Shown here: positions 33,939-42,689 of the stretch, in pieces | Numbering within the stretch: position 1 is the stretch's first letter | Layout: the number at the start of each line of letters is the position of its first letter | Assembly: GCA_035362835.1 (NCBI GenBank) | Contig: DAOSDY010000001.1 | Coordinates: forward strand, 1,550,001-1,614,000 | Origin: Melioribacteraceae bacterium | GTDB lineage: Bacteria; Bacteroidota; Ignavibacteria; Ignavibacteriales; Melioribacteraceae | Direction: 5' to 3' | DNA: 64,000 bases | Translations under genes and position numbers: made by a program | Notes under the pieces: model-generated | Database searches by the model: none | What the model saw: only the letters and a program-made list of their open reading frames with translations | What the model was told of the DNA's origin: nothing

Positions 33939-35759
33939 CTATCTTTTTTCCATTTCCCCTTGATAATTCATTTGATTCTGCATCCATGCCTCACGTAGAG
34001 CTAACTGTTCCTTTGTCGGATTTTCAATTACTTTAAAGAGATGACGTATCTTCCTCGGCTGCATGGTTACCGTTACTTCTTTCTCTTCTCCGTCACGCAG
34101 AATTGAGATATTAAAACTCTCGCCGACTTTCAGTTTTGCAAGCGGAGCCAAAATCTGCTGGGCATTCTGCATTGTCAATTCGGTACCTTCAAATTTGTAA
34201 AGCTGATCGCCGCTTTGTAATTGCGCACCCTCGGATTTTTCAACATTAGTTACAATAAACTTGCCGTCTTTAAATCCGATTCCGAAGCCGAGTCCTGTTC
34301 TTGTCGAATCATAACCGGCGTTTTCAGTATAATCGATTCCGAGTTTGTGGAAATACTCTTTCACGGGAAGCTGATCCGTTCCATCAATATAGCTGTTGAT
34401 GAAATTTTTTATTTCGGGATAAGTAATATTGACCAGTTCGTTAAAGAAACCAGATTCGCTGAAAGATTTTCTCGCCCCGTATTTCTTTGCCAGTTCAATT
34501 ATTAATTCCCTCAAACCTTTTTTTCCTCCTGATAATTCAAGAAGCCTGATATCGAGCAGAGTTGCCACTACAGAACCCTTGTTATAAATGTTGAAATACT
34601 GATCCTGTCTTTCCGTCGACTGAACTCCTAAAGTTGTAAGGGAAACAGACTGGTCGTAATTATCATTGACAGTTAGTTTCTGGCGGACCTGGCGGAGGTA
34701 GTCTTCCAGGCTTGTCAGATAATCCCTTAATTGTAAAATATCCGATGCCCACTCTGTAACACCTTCGTAAAACCAGAGATGTCTGGACATAACAGGCTTC
34801 TCGTAGTTGAAGTTTTCAACAAGTTCGCTGTGAATCATCAATGGTGTTACAATATGGAAAAACTCATGCGCTGCAGTCGAACGCAGCTCTGAAATGTATT
34901 GTTCATCTAAGTTTTGTTCCTTAAAAACATATATCGAGCTGTAATTGTGTTCCCAGGCGCCCGCAGAGAAATTCTCGAAGTGAAATAGAAAGACATATCT
35001 TTCCACAGGCAGTCCGTTTAGAAACTGCTTCGTTGCCGAAAGAATGTCTTCAAGTGAAAGTAGAATACTCCCGGATTTAGCGAGACCGGTTTTTGAATAT
35101 GTGAAAACGTCGACCACAGTATTTTCGATCTTTGTTGAAGCTTTGGAAAGATTGCCGAGCAGAATAGGAGAGTCTACAATGAAATCGTAATCAGGTGCAA
35201 AATAATATCCGTTGCCGTTTTTAGTGAGAGCTGTTCCTACTTCCCATCCCGCAGGATAATCCAATTTAATTTCAATCGGGTATTTCTGCATGCCGTGGAA
35301 ATATCCGAAGACGGTCTGGCCGTTAATTAGGGCATGATCTTCTTCGAGGGAGCTTCCGCACATCGGGTAAACAGGATTCTTGTCCATCGGCGTGTCCCAT
35401 GTTTCAGCGATCGAATATTCTATTTTGCTTACCTTCCCGGGATTTGATAATTCCCACTGATTAACGGAGAGCTGCTTAACAGGAACTTCCGATCCGTCCG
35501 CATCGAATGCATTAAAATTTTTTACATATCTGCCGATATCCATTATCTGATATGTACCAGGTGCAGTGGCCGCAAACTGATAAATTTTATTCTTCTCGGA
35601 TAACTTTTCGGGTATGAGCGTCACTTTGAATAAATCGTCGCTTCTGTCATTCAGATTTATTTGAAATTTATGCTGAGAAGAAAGAGAAATATTTAAAAGG
35701 AATGAAAAGAGAATTACCGCAAGTATTAGTTCAAGCTTGTTTTTCATCGCTAAACTCAT
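33939..35759 (-). CDS. M61 family peptidase with PDZ domain
   Basis: A 606-residue exported metallopeptidase (glycyl-aminopeptidase type). It has an N-terminal beta-sandwich (about 30-190) and a thermolysin-like core with 'AAHEFFHIVTPL' (HExxH) and 'LWFYEGVTEWASD' (third ligand Glu). A C-terminal PDZ domain covers about 490-580 ('GLGFGIGFKDGKFIVTNVE', 'GAQLQSGDQLYKF'). A signal helix follows the second Met ('MKNKLELILAVILFSF'), so the true start may be at 35747. It follows the class C hydrolase gene after a terminator. Confidence 0.9.
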   Translation of the reverse strand: MSLAMKNKLELILAVILFSFLLNISLSSQHKFQINLNDRSDDLFKVTLIPEKLSEKNKIYQFAATAPGTYQIMDIGRYVKNFNAFDADGSEVPVKQLSVNQWELSNPGKVSKIEYSIAETWDTPMDKNPVYPMCGSSLEEDHALINGQTVFGYFHGMQKYPIEIKLDYPAGWEVGTALTKNGNGYYFAPDYDFIVDSPILLGNLSKASTKIENTVVDVFTYSKTGLAKSGSILLSLEDILSATKQFLNGLPVERYVFLFHFENFSAGAWEHNYSSIYVFKEQNLDEQYISELRSTAAHEFFHIVTPLMIHSELVENFNYEKPVMSRHLWFYEGVTEWASDILQLRDYLTSLEDYLRQVRQKLTVNDNYDQSVSLTTLGVQSTERQDQYFNIYNKGSVVATLLDIRLLELSGGKKGLRELIIELAKKYGARKSFSESGFFNELVNITYPEIKNFINSYIDGTDQLPVKEYFHKLGIDYTENAGYDSTRTGLGFGIGFKDGKFIVTNVEKSEGAQLQSGDQLYKFEGTELTMQNAQQILAPLAKLKVGESFNISILRDGEEKEVTVTMQPRKIRHLFKVIENPTKEQLALREAWMQNQMNYQGEMEKR

Positions 35760-35827
35760 TTTTTGTTAACAATTTGACGGCTTGAAGGAAGAAAATGTGC
35801 CGGACCTGCGAGAGAACAGGAACAAAA

Positions 35828-35861
35828 AAAAGCCGGAGAATCAGACGCATACCCGGCTTTT
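35828..35861 (-). terminator. Rho-independent terminator after the class C hydrolase gene
   Basis: AAAAGCCGG (35828-35836) pairs with CCGGCTTTT (35853-35861) across a 16-nt loop. On the minus strand the stem is followed by eight T, 18 bases past the stop of the beta-lactamase-fold gene. Confidence 0.75.
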
Positions 35862-35878
35862 TCCAAACACCAGAATAC

Positions 35879-37381
35879 TTATTTAACTTTTTCGAAAAAT
35901 AATTCTGTGAAAATAAAATCGGGTGAATTAGGGACTTCAATTGTAAAATCCTTTATTTCACCGTTGAAATTCATATCGAACTTAATCCATCCCCGGGTAA
36001 GGAATTCATCCTGCCAGTCGATATAAAACTGATCGAACTGATAATGTTTTAATTCGCCGCGGAACTCCGGTGAAGGGATAAACTGCATGAACAATTTCCC
36101 GTCATTCAGAGTCACTTCAGCCCTGCCGTACATTTTGTCTTCGTATATGCCGCAGTATTTTTCGAGAGCGAGTGACGGCTTAGAATCTTTAACTCTTATC
36201 TCTTCTCTTCGTTTATTTTCTCTTTCATATGCGTCAGTCCTTCTCTTCCACCCCTCCATAGAGGTTTTGTTATAATCTTTCGGTTCAACTCCGAGCATTA
36301 CATCGACAATATAATTTTTAATTGCGCTTACCATTCCTGTTTCCAGATTGCTCAGAATTACCATTCCGAGTTTTTCTTCAGGTATAATCGTTACGTCAGA
36401 GATCATTCCGGGCATACCTCCGCCGTGATTCAAAACTCTCTTGCCGTTACTGTAAGCACTGAACCAGCCAAGTCCGTAATTGTTATTTCCCAGGAACATA
36501 TGATTAGCCCACATTTCAAACGACTGCCGTTCGCTGAAAATCCTTTTATCGCCGTTCTTGCCTTTATTCAACTGTAATCTTATCCACTGAGCCATATCGT
36601 GAACGCTGGAATTAATCGCTCCGGCCGGCGCTACTGTCTCAATCGAATAATAATCGTTGTATGCAATAACATTCCCGTCTTTTATCCTGTGGGGCCAGGC
36701 GTTATTTCCTTTTTCTTTCAATTCCTTTATTGATGTAACGCTGCGGTTCATTCCGAGAGGATTGAAAAAATTGTATTTCACATAATCATGCCAGTTGGTA
36801 TCCGAAACAGCCTCAATAACTTCGCCGGCAACGCTGTACATTATATTCTGATAACCGTAGCGCGATCTGAAACTTGATGTGGGTTTAAGAAATTGAGCCC
36901 TTTTAATAACCTCTTCTTTGCTGTATGTCGATCCGAGCCATAGTATGTCGCCGCTAAATGTAGCCAAACCGCTTCTGTGTGTTACAAGATCGCGGATTGT
37001 CATTTCTTTTGTAACCCACGGGTCATACATCTGAAAATAGGGAAGATGTTTAATTACAGGATCATCCCATTTTAATTTGCCCTGATCTGCGAGCCGCGCG
37101 ATTGAAGCAGTTGTAAATGCTTTGGAACAGGATGCAATCATAAAATTTGTATTCTGATCAACCGGTTCGTTCGATCTTATATCTTTTACACCGTATCCTT
37201 TCGCAAAAATCACAGAGTCGTTTTTTACAATTGCAACCGCGAATCCGGGCATTTTCCAATCCTTCATTGCCTGTGAAATGTAGGAATCGATTTTATCAAT
37301 CCTTGGCTCCTGCGCTTTAAGGCTGGGGGATAGGATGAATAGAATGAAAAAGAAGATAGAGTACTTGATTTTTGATGACAT
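35879..37381 (-). CDS. serine hydrolase, class C beta-lactamase fold
   Basis: A 500-residue exported protein with signal peptide ('SPSLKAQ'). The penicillin-binding fold motifs are S84-x-x-K87 ('ASCSKAFT'), a Y-x-N in 'YGYQNIMYS', and 'NHGGGMPG' as the third box. A beta-barrel C-terminal domain (about 405-500) follows ('LEKYCGIYEDKMYGRAEV'), common in D-aminopeptidase/esterase members (DUF3471-like). It may be a peptidase or esterase on D-amino-acid or muropeptide substrates rather than an antibiotic resistance enzyme. It has its own terminator. Confidence 0.88.
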   Translation of the reverse strand: MSSKIKYSIFFFILFILSPSLKAQEPRIDKIDSYISQAMKDWKMPGFAVAIVKNDSVIFAKGYGVKDIRSNEPVDQNTNFMIASCSKAFTTASIARLADQGKLKWDDPVIKHLPYFQMYDPWVTKEMTIRDLVTHRSGLATFSGDILWLGSTYSKEEVIKRAQFLKPTSSFRSRYGYQNIMYSVAGEVIEAVSDTNWHDYVKYNFFNPLGMNRSVTSIKELKEKGNNAWPHRIKDGNVIAYNDYYSIETVAPAGAINSSVHDMAQWIRLQLNKGKNGDKRIFSERQSFEMWANHMFLGNNNYGLGWFSAYSNGKRVLNHGGGMPGMISDVTIIPEEKLGMVILSNLETGMVSAIKNYIVDVMLGVEPKDYNKTSMEGWKRRTDAYERENKRREEIRVKDSKPSLALEKYCGIYEDKMYGRAEVTLNDGKLFMQFIPSPEFRGELKHYQFDQFYIDWQDEFLTRGWIKFDMNFNGEIKDFTIEVPNSPDFIFTELFFEKVK

Positions 37382-37477
37382 AGAACGCTCCGAAATAATA
37401 TTTAAAAAATGAATACCGGTCCTTCGAGAAGGAGTTCGAACAATCCCGCCCGGAAATGCTTTGCAAAAAATAGCGTC

Positions 37478-38230
37478 TTATTCTATTCCGGGCAATTCAG
37501 ATTTTGATTCAGCAAAAAAATTCGGAAACCGCTTTGTTACACAATGACCAATCATCTCTGCAATTTCTTCGAAGTGAAGCAGATTAGTATTGATAATTGC
37601 ATGATAGAGATGCGGGTCTTCGATGTTTTTATGAAAATATTTCCACAGATAGTTCTTCCTTGCCTCATCCTCCTTCTTAATAAAATCGGCAGCGGCTTTA
37701 CGCTCCACATCGTAAATCTCAATTGCTGTTTCAATCCTGAAATTGATTGGAGCGACAAGACGGATATGTAATGCACGCTTCATGTGGGAAAGAATAACAT
37801 TGGCTCCGCGTCCGACAATTATAACGTTTCCGTATTCTGCAAGCCTTATAATAGTTTGCGATGTTTTATGAAGCAGTAACAATTTTGACGGAGAGATCCC
37901 GAGCATCTCCCCGAACCATGAATCGATCTTCGCCGGCTTTTCTTCCAATAGATGTTTACGGAAATGATCAGGAAGGTTATGATCCTCCATTACTTTTTCG
38001 ATGAAGTCTCTGTCGAAATATGTCCAGTCGTTATAATCGTCTACCGCATGGCTGTTTAAGTATTCAACAAGTTTCTCGCAGACTTTTGCGGCTCCGGTTC
38101 CGGTTTCTCTTGAAATTGTAATTACCGGGCCGGGATTTAATCTTCTCCTGTGACGTCGGGCTTCTTCGGATGCTTCATAGTGTTTTTCGATATAGATTCG
38201 GGCTTTTTCGTAGGAACCGAGGACTTTCAT
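37478..38230 (-). CDS. cytidylate kinase-like family protein
   Basis: A 250-residue soluble protein with a P-loop NTPase core starting near residue 33 ('VITISRETGTGAAKVCEKL'), followed by 'WTYFDRDFIEKVM', 'GNVIIVGRGANVILSHM', 'ALHIRLVAP' and 'DEARKNYLWKYF'. This is the AAK6/cytidylate-kinase-like (PF13189) plan, where the loop lacks the usual GK[S/T]. Substrate not known. GGAGGTG lies before the ATG. It is monocistronic between two minus-strand hydrolase genes. Confidence 0.85.
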   Translation of the reverse strand: MKVLGSYEKARIYIEKHYEASEEARRHRRRLNPGPVITISRETGTGAAKVCEKLVEYLNSHAVDDYNDWTYFDRDFIEKVMEDHNLPDHFRKHLLEEKPAKIDSWFGEMLGISPSKLLLLHKTSQTIIRLAEYGNVIIVGRGANVILSHMKRALHIRLVAPINFRIETAIEIYDVERKAAADFIKKEDEARKNYLWKYFHKNIEDPHLYHAIINTNLLHFEEIAEMIGHCVTKRFPNFFAESKSELPGIE

Positions 38231-38359
38231 AATTCACCTCCACATTTTGGTTTTTGGATGGAGGAGAGGAAAATTTCTATTAGAAAATAATGAAAGAAAT
38301 ATTGAGGCGCTTGTTTTTATTGGAAGGAGGGGATCCTTTGTTAAGGGCCCCCGGTGAAT

Positions 38360-39649
38360 TTATCGTTTAATCTGTACACCTAGCCATTTTTCCAGTGTGG
38401 AATAGATCATTTCTTTTTCTTCACCATCAAAACTTCCGATGTTTGTACCGTGAGCGCCCCCTTTTTTAACCATCTTAACCGAATTATTTTCCCCCAGCAA
38501 TTGTATCGACGTCGCACTCCAGGTATCATTTCCGCCGTATATATATAGAATGTTGTTTGCATGCTTCTGCAGCCATGTATTTACATTCTGCAACGCACTG
38601 CAGTCAAAATTAATCTCTGCGCCTTCGGGCACAAGCATTTTATTCGAGCCGTCTTTTATTTCGGTGAGAAGGTCTTTGAAAGGTGAAAGGTCATAACCGT
38701 AATAACCGACCTGATTATACGCCTGCACGTAAAATGGTCCGAAGTCGCTCATTGCCTGTTCGGTAAAGAAGTAGAGAGGATTGGACTGTTTCATATGATT
38801 ATAGAGTTCTTCGGCGCCGGCATCCGGCCCCGGAATATCTTCGCATTTCGTTTGTCCCCACTGCCAGAAAGCAAAAGAGTATTCAAGTGTCATATACTCC
38901 AGGACGAAATCATAATCCCAGGCAAATCGGATCTGATTTTGTTCGGCATCTTTCATCAGCAGCGTTCTTACTTCGTCGCGTTTGGATAAAAATGCCCGCT
39001 GAAAATTTTTAATTTTCTCTCTGCATTCCGCGGTGCCAACGGAATTTAAAAAGATATAAATCCTCGGGTCCTCCTGTGCGAGGTTTACCGGTGCTACATA
39101 AGGGATTGAAGCATCAACGTCTTCAGGAAAGAAATAGCGGTGATACAAAGTCGTCTGACCTCCCTTACTAACCCCGGTATTAATCCATTTCCCCTTGTAT
39201 AGTTTTTTAAATAGCTGGACAATTTTGTGGTGATCATTAGCCGCCTGTTCGATATTTAAATACTGCCAGTCGATTTTTCCCGGAACCGACTTTCCGAAGT
39301 ACCGGTGTTCAACAATAATCTGGTTGGCGTCTAACAGACGTGCAGGCTCCGACTTATAATTCCTGTTAGCCGAATATCCTTCTGTTACAATAACCATAGG
39401 TTTTGAAAAATCTGAATGAGATATGAAAAGTCTTTGAGTAAAAGTTTTGCCCGCGGGATTTTTATGATCGAGCGGCTGGGTTATAAGAATTTCGTATCCC
39501 TCTTTATAAGTTGTATCAACTCTAACAGCAGTAATTTCCGACAGCTCTTTTAATGATTTAAGGTGTTTGAGAAGTTCGGATTCTGTCTGTGAGTATGTGA
39601 GTGAGTGAATTACAAAAAGGAGAATGAATAGATTAAGAAAGCGTTTCAT
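38360..39649 (-). CDS. PS-10 family S37 peptidase (prolyl tripeptidyl aminopeptidase-like)
   Basis: A 429-residue exported serine peptidase with an alpha/beta-hydrolase core. The signal peptide ends near 'HSLTYSQ'. Key features are 'QPLDHKNP' and 'QRLFISH' (family landmarks), 'VEHRYFGKS', the nucleophile elbow 'NTGVSKGGQTT', and a C-terminal 'YGGNDTWSAT' and 'KKGGAHGTNIGSF' for Asp and His. The studied Streptomyces member releases tripeptides ending in proline. The ATG at 39649 with GGAG seven bases upstream is the start; a frame four codons longer exists. It is downstream of the P5C dehydrogenase gene but beyond a terminator. Confidence 0.87.
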   Translation of the reverse strand: MKRFLNLFILLFVIHSLTYSQTESELLKHLKSLKELSEITAVRVDTTYKEGYEILITQPLDHKNPAGKTFTQRLFISHSDFSKPMVIVTEGYSANRNYKSEPARLLDANQIIVEHRYFGKSVPGKIDWQYLNIEQAANDHHKIVQLFKKLYKGKWINTGVSKGGQTTLYHRYFFPEDVDASIPYVAPVNLAQEDPRIYIFLNSVGTAECREKIKNFQRAFLSKRDEVRTLLMKDAEQNQIRFAWDYDFVLEYMTLEYSFAFWQWGQTKCEDIPGPDAGAEELYNHMKQSNPLYFFTEQAMSDFGPFYVQAYNQVGYYGYDLSPFKDLLTEIKDGSNKMLVPEGAEINFDCSALQNVNTWLQKHANNILYIYGGNDTWSATSIQLLGENNSVKMVKKGGAHGTNIGSFDGEEKEMIYSTLEKWLGVQIKR

Positions 39650-39681
39650 TTTGATCTCCATTGGAAATGATTTTATCAGTG

Positions 39682-39714
39682 AAAAAAAGAGACGGCCTAA
39701 TCAGCCGTCTCTTT
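39682..39714 (-). terminator. Rho-independent terminator after the P5C dehydrogenase gene
   Basis: AAAGAGACGGC (39686-39696) and GCCGTCTCTTT (39704-39714) around CTAATCA; on the minus strand the stem runs into seven T. It ends the proline operon before the S37 peptidase gene. Confidence 0.9.
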
Positions 39715-39726
39715 ACACGAATCAAT

Positions 39727-41364
39727 TTATTTCTCGCTCAGGAAAGGATATCGGTAATCTTTTGGAGGAATAAAGTTTTCTTTTATTGTACGAGCCGAGA
39801 CCCATCTGATAAGGTTAAGATAACTGCCGGCTTTATCGTTGGTTCCGCTTGCTCTTGCACCACCAAACGGCTGCTGACCAACAACCGCGCCTGTCGGCTT
39901 GTCGTTGATATAGAAATTACCTGCTGAATGCGTAAGAGCTTTATCGGCTTTTTCAACTGCATATCTGTCCTGTGCAAAAATTGCACCGGTTAAGGAGAAT
40001 GGGGATGTTTGATCGCAAAGCTGCAATGTCTCTTCATATTTATTATCGTCGTATACGTAAAGTGTTAAAACCGGTCCGAAGATTTCCTCTTCCATCGATT
40101 TGAATTTAGGATCTGTTGTTTCAATGATAGTCGGCTCAATGAAATATCCTTTCGAGCTGTCGTATCCTCCGCCGGCAATAATTTTTGCATCGTTCGATTT
40201 CTTTGCGTAATCGATGTAGGAGGTGATAGTTTCGAATGCGCCTTTATCTATAACAGCGTTAAAGAAATTAGTGAAGTCGCGCGGATCGCCCATCTTAATT
40301 GTTTTCATCTCGGCGAGAACATATTCTTTCAGTTTGGGCCAGATCGATTTAGGAATATATGCACGTGATGCCGCAGAACATTTCTGTCCCTGATACTCAA
40401 AAGCACCGCGGATAAGAGCAACACCCAGAGCTGTAATATCGGCACTTGAATGAGCGAAGATAAAATCCTTACCTCCTGTTTCCCCAACAATACGGGGGTA
40501 CGATTTATACTTCGGTAGATTGTTTGCCGCTGTTCTCCACATCGATTGGAATGTAGGAGTTGAACCGGTAAAGTGAATTCCTCCGAAATACTCTGAATCC
40601 ATTACCGGATTGCCAACCTTAGAACCTGAACCGGGGACAAAATTAATTACTCCGGCCGGGAGCCCTGCTGCTTCAAGTAATTTCATAATCCAGTATGCAG
40701 AGTAAACTGAACTTGAAGCCGGTTTCAATAGAGAAACATTTCCCATTATTGCTGGAGCTGTTGGCAGGTTGCCTGTTATCGAAGTAAAGTTGAACGGCGC
40801 AACTGCGAAAATGAATCCTTCGAGCGGACGGTATTCGGATCTGTTCCACATTCCGAAAGGAGAGTGGATCGGCTGCTGCTGATATATCTGCATTGCGTAA
40901 TACGAGTTGAACCGGAAGAAGTCGGCAAGCTCTGCCGCCGAATCAATTTCCGCCTGGAATGGATTCTTGCTCTGACCCAGCATTGTAGAGGCATTTAGAA
41001 TATATCTCCATTCTGTTAATGCAAGAAGATCAGCTGCTTTAAGAAATACTGATACTCGATCCTGCCAGTCCATTCTCGACCAGGCTTTATGAGCTTCCAT
41101 TGCCGAGTCGATTGCCATTTTAACTTCTTTCTCTCCAACCTTATGATATTTGGCGAGCACATGTTTGTGGTCGTGAGGCATTACACAATTGTCGGTATCG
41201 CCGGTTCTGATTTCCTTTCCGCCGATAATAATCGGAATATCGATCTGCTGATTAGCCAATTCATCCAATTTTGATTTGAGCGCTGCCTTTTCGGGAGATC
41301 CCGGTGCATAATTTTTTACTGGTTCGTTCGGTGGTAATGGTACATTGAAGATTGCGTTTGCCAT
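39727..41364 (-). CDS. pruA: L-glutamate gamma-semialdehyde (P5C) dehydrogenase
   Basis: A 545-residue aldehyde dehydrogenase oxidising glutamate semialdehyde to glutamate with NAD; 4-hydroxyglutamate semialdehyde is also accepted by the family. The signature 'FEYQGQKCSAASRAYIP' carries the catalytic Cys, 'RIVGETGGKDFIFAH' the general base Glu, and 'FTGSTPTFQSMW' the cofactor loop. Length and the N-terminal 'NEPVKNYAPGSPEKAALK' match the eukaryote-like (ALDH4A1) group. It is the second step of proline catabolism; proline dehydrogenase is encoded upstream in the same direction. Confidence 0.95.
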   Translation of the reverse strand: MANAIFNVPLPPNEPVKNYAPGSPEKAALKSKLDELANQQIDIPIIIGGKEIRTGDTDNCVMPHDHKHVLAKYHKVGEKEVKMAIDSAMEAHKAWSRMDWQDRVSVFLKAADLLALTEWRYILNASTMLGQSKNPFQAEIDSAAELADFFRFNSYYAMQIYQQQPIHSPFGMWNRSEYRPLEGFIFAVAPFNFTSITGNLPTAPAIMGNVSLLKPASSSVYSAYWIMKLLEAAGLPAGVINFVPGSGSKVGNPVMDSEYFGGIHFTGSTPTFQSMWRTAANNLPKYKSYPRIVGETGGKDFIFAHSSADITALGVALIRGAFEYQGQKCSAASRAYIPKSIWPKLKEYVLAEMKTIKMGDPRDFTNFFNAVIDKGAFETITSYIDYAKKSNDAKIIAGGGYDSSKGYFIEPTIIETTDPKFKSMEEEIFGPVLTLYVYDDNKYEETLQLCDQTSPFSLTGAIFAQDRYAVEKADKALTHSAGNFYINDKPTGAVVGQQPFGGARASGTNDKAGSYLNLIRWVSARTIKENFIPPKDYRYPFLSEK

Positions 41365-41537
41365 ATCTGATCCTTTTTTCTGTTTGCAATAAATCGGTTT
41401 TTTAGGTAGGTAAAATTAGGAAAAATAACCGGTGCGAAACCAAAAAATCGAAGCCGGATTATTAAGAGGAAATTTATAAATCCGGCATTATTCGAGGTAA
41501 TTCTGCACAATGTTAGGAAATTTTTAATTCGGGCTGT

Positions 41538-42662
41538 TTAACCTTTTTTGTGAAGTACCTCTTTGAGGGAATGAATAAAAAGGTCGATCATCTTTTCATT
41601 TGAATTATAACCCATTAATCCGATGCGCCATACCTTCCCTGCCAGTTCACCGAGCCCCGCCCCTATTTCGATATTGAATTTATTTAGAAGGTTGGTTCTA
41701 ATAACGGCTTCATCAATACCATCAGGAATTTTTATTGTTAGAAGATTCGGGATTCTTTCATTATCAGGAACTAGGGGTTCAAGACCCAGCTCCTTTAATT
41801 TCAAAATCAGTTTTACACTGTTTTCTTTATGACGCCTCCACGAGTTTTCGATCCCTTCCTCTTTAAGAAGAAGAAGAGCTTCATGAAGACCGTAGAACTG
41901 ATTGCTCGGTGCTGTATGGTGATATGCTCTTTTACCCGGCCCGTTCCAGTAAGCTAAGAGAAGATTCAGGTCGTTGAACCAGCTTTGGACCGGTATCTTT
42001 CTATTCGTAATCCGCTCCACGGCTTGAGGGCTGAAAGTAACCGGCGACATTCCGGCAACGCACGATAATCCTTTTTGAGAACATGAATACGCAGCGTCGA
42101 TCTTCCATTTATCAATCTGAACTTCAACTGCTCCAAGCGAAGTTACGGTATCAGCAACAACAAGGGCTCCATACCTGTGTGCAATTTCTGAGAGTGTTTT
42201 TATATCCGATAAAGCGCCGGTTGATGTTTCGGCATGAACAAATGCAACAACCTTTGTATCAGGATTCAGTTTCAATGATTCCTCAAGTTTCTGAGGATCA
42301 ATTGCGCGGCCCCAGGTTTCCTTAACTATCCGAACATGTCCGCCGATTTTTTCAACTATCTGTGTTATTCTGTTAGCGAAGTAACCGCCAACGCAGACAA
42401 TAACTTTATCACCCGGTTCTATCAGGTTTACCAGGCATGCCTCCATGCCGAGCGATCCCGGACCGGATAATACAAACGTTTCTTCGTTTCCGGTTTGGAA
42501 TGTATATCTTAACAATCCTTTTATATCATCCATCAAGCCGATGAACTGCGGATCGAGATGACCGAGCGCGGGTTTCGATAATGCTTTCAGGACTTTTGGA
42601 TTGACGTTTGAAGGGCCGGGCCCCATTAAAATTCTGTTTAACGGTGTAAATGAATGTTCCAT
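41538..42662 (-). CDS. class V aminotransferase (alanine/serine-glyoxylate type)
   Basis: A 374-residue PLP enzyme. 'LMGPGPSNVNPKVLKAL' and 'ALGHLDPQF' at the N-terminus are landmarks of alanine-glyoxylate and serine-pyruvate aminotransferases (AGXT group). 'VVADTVTSLGAVEVQID' supplies the PLP-ring Asp and 'YSCSQKGLSC' the Schiff-base Lys. It would convert glyoxylate to glycine with alanine or serine as donor. In this operon glyoxylate is expected from the HOGA-like aldolase. 27 bp separate it from the beta-galactosidase gene upstream. Confidence 0.9.
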   Translation of the reverse strand: MEHSFTPLNRILMGPGPSNVNPKVLKALSKPALGHLDPQFIGLMDDIKGLLRYTFQTGNEETFVLSGPGSLGMEACLVNLIEPGDKVIVCVGGYFANRITQIVEKIGGHVRIVKETWGRAIDPQKLEESLKLNPDTKVVAFVHAETSTGALSDIKTLSEIAHRYGALVVADTVTSLGAVEVQIDKWKIDAAYSCSQKGLSCVAGMSPVTFSPQAVERITNRKIPVQSWFNDLNLLLAYWNGPGKRAYHHTAPSNQFYGLHEALLLLKEEGIENSWRRHKENSVKLILKLKELGLEPLVPDNERIPNLLTIKIPDGIDEAVIRTNLLNKFNIEIGAGLGELAGKVWRIGLMGYNSNEKMIDLFIHSLKEVLHKKG

Positions 42663-42689
42663 CAGTTATTCCTTATCAATAAAAATTTT

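Noticed and set aside
35879..37381. Antibiotic-resistance beta-lactamase
   Set aside because: The extra C-terminal barrel domain and lack of ampR or related genes fit a class C-fold peptidase/esterase instead.
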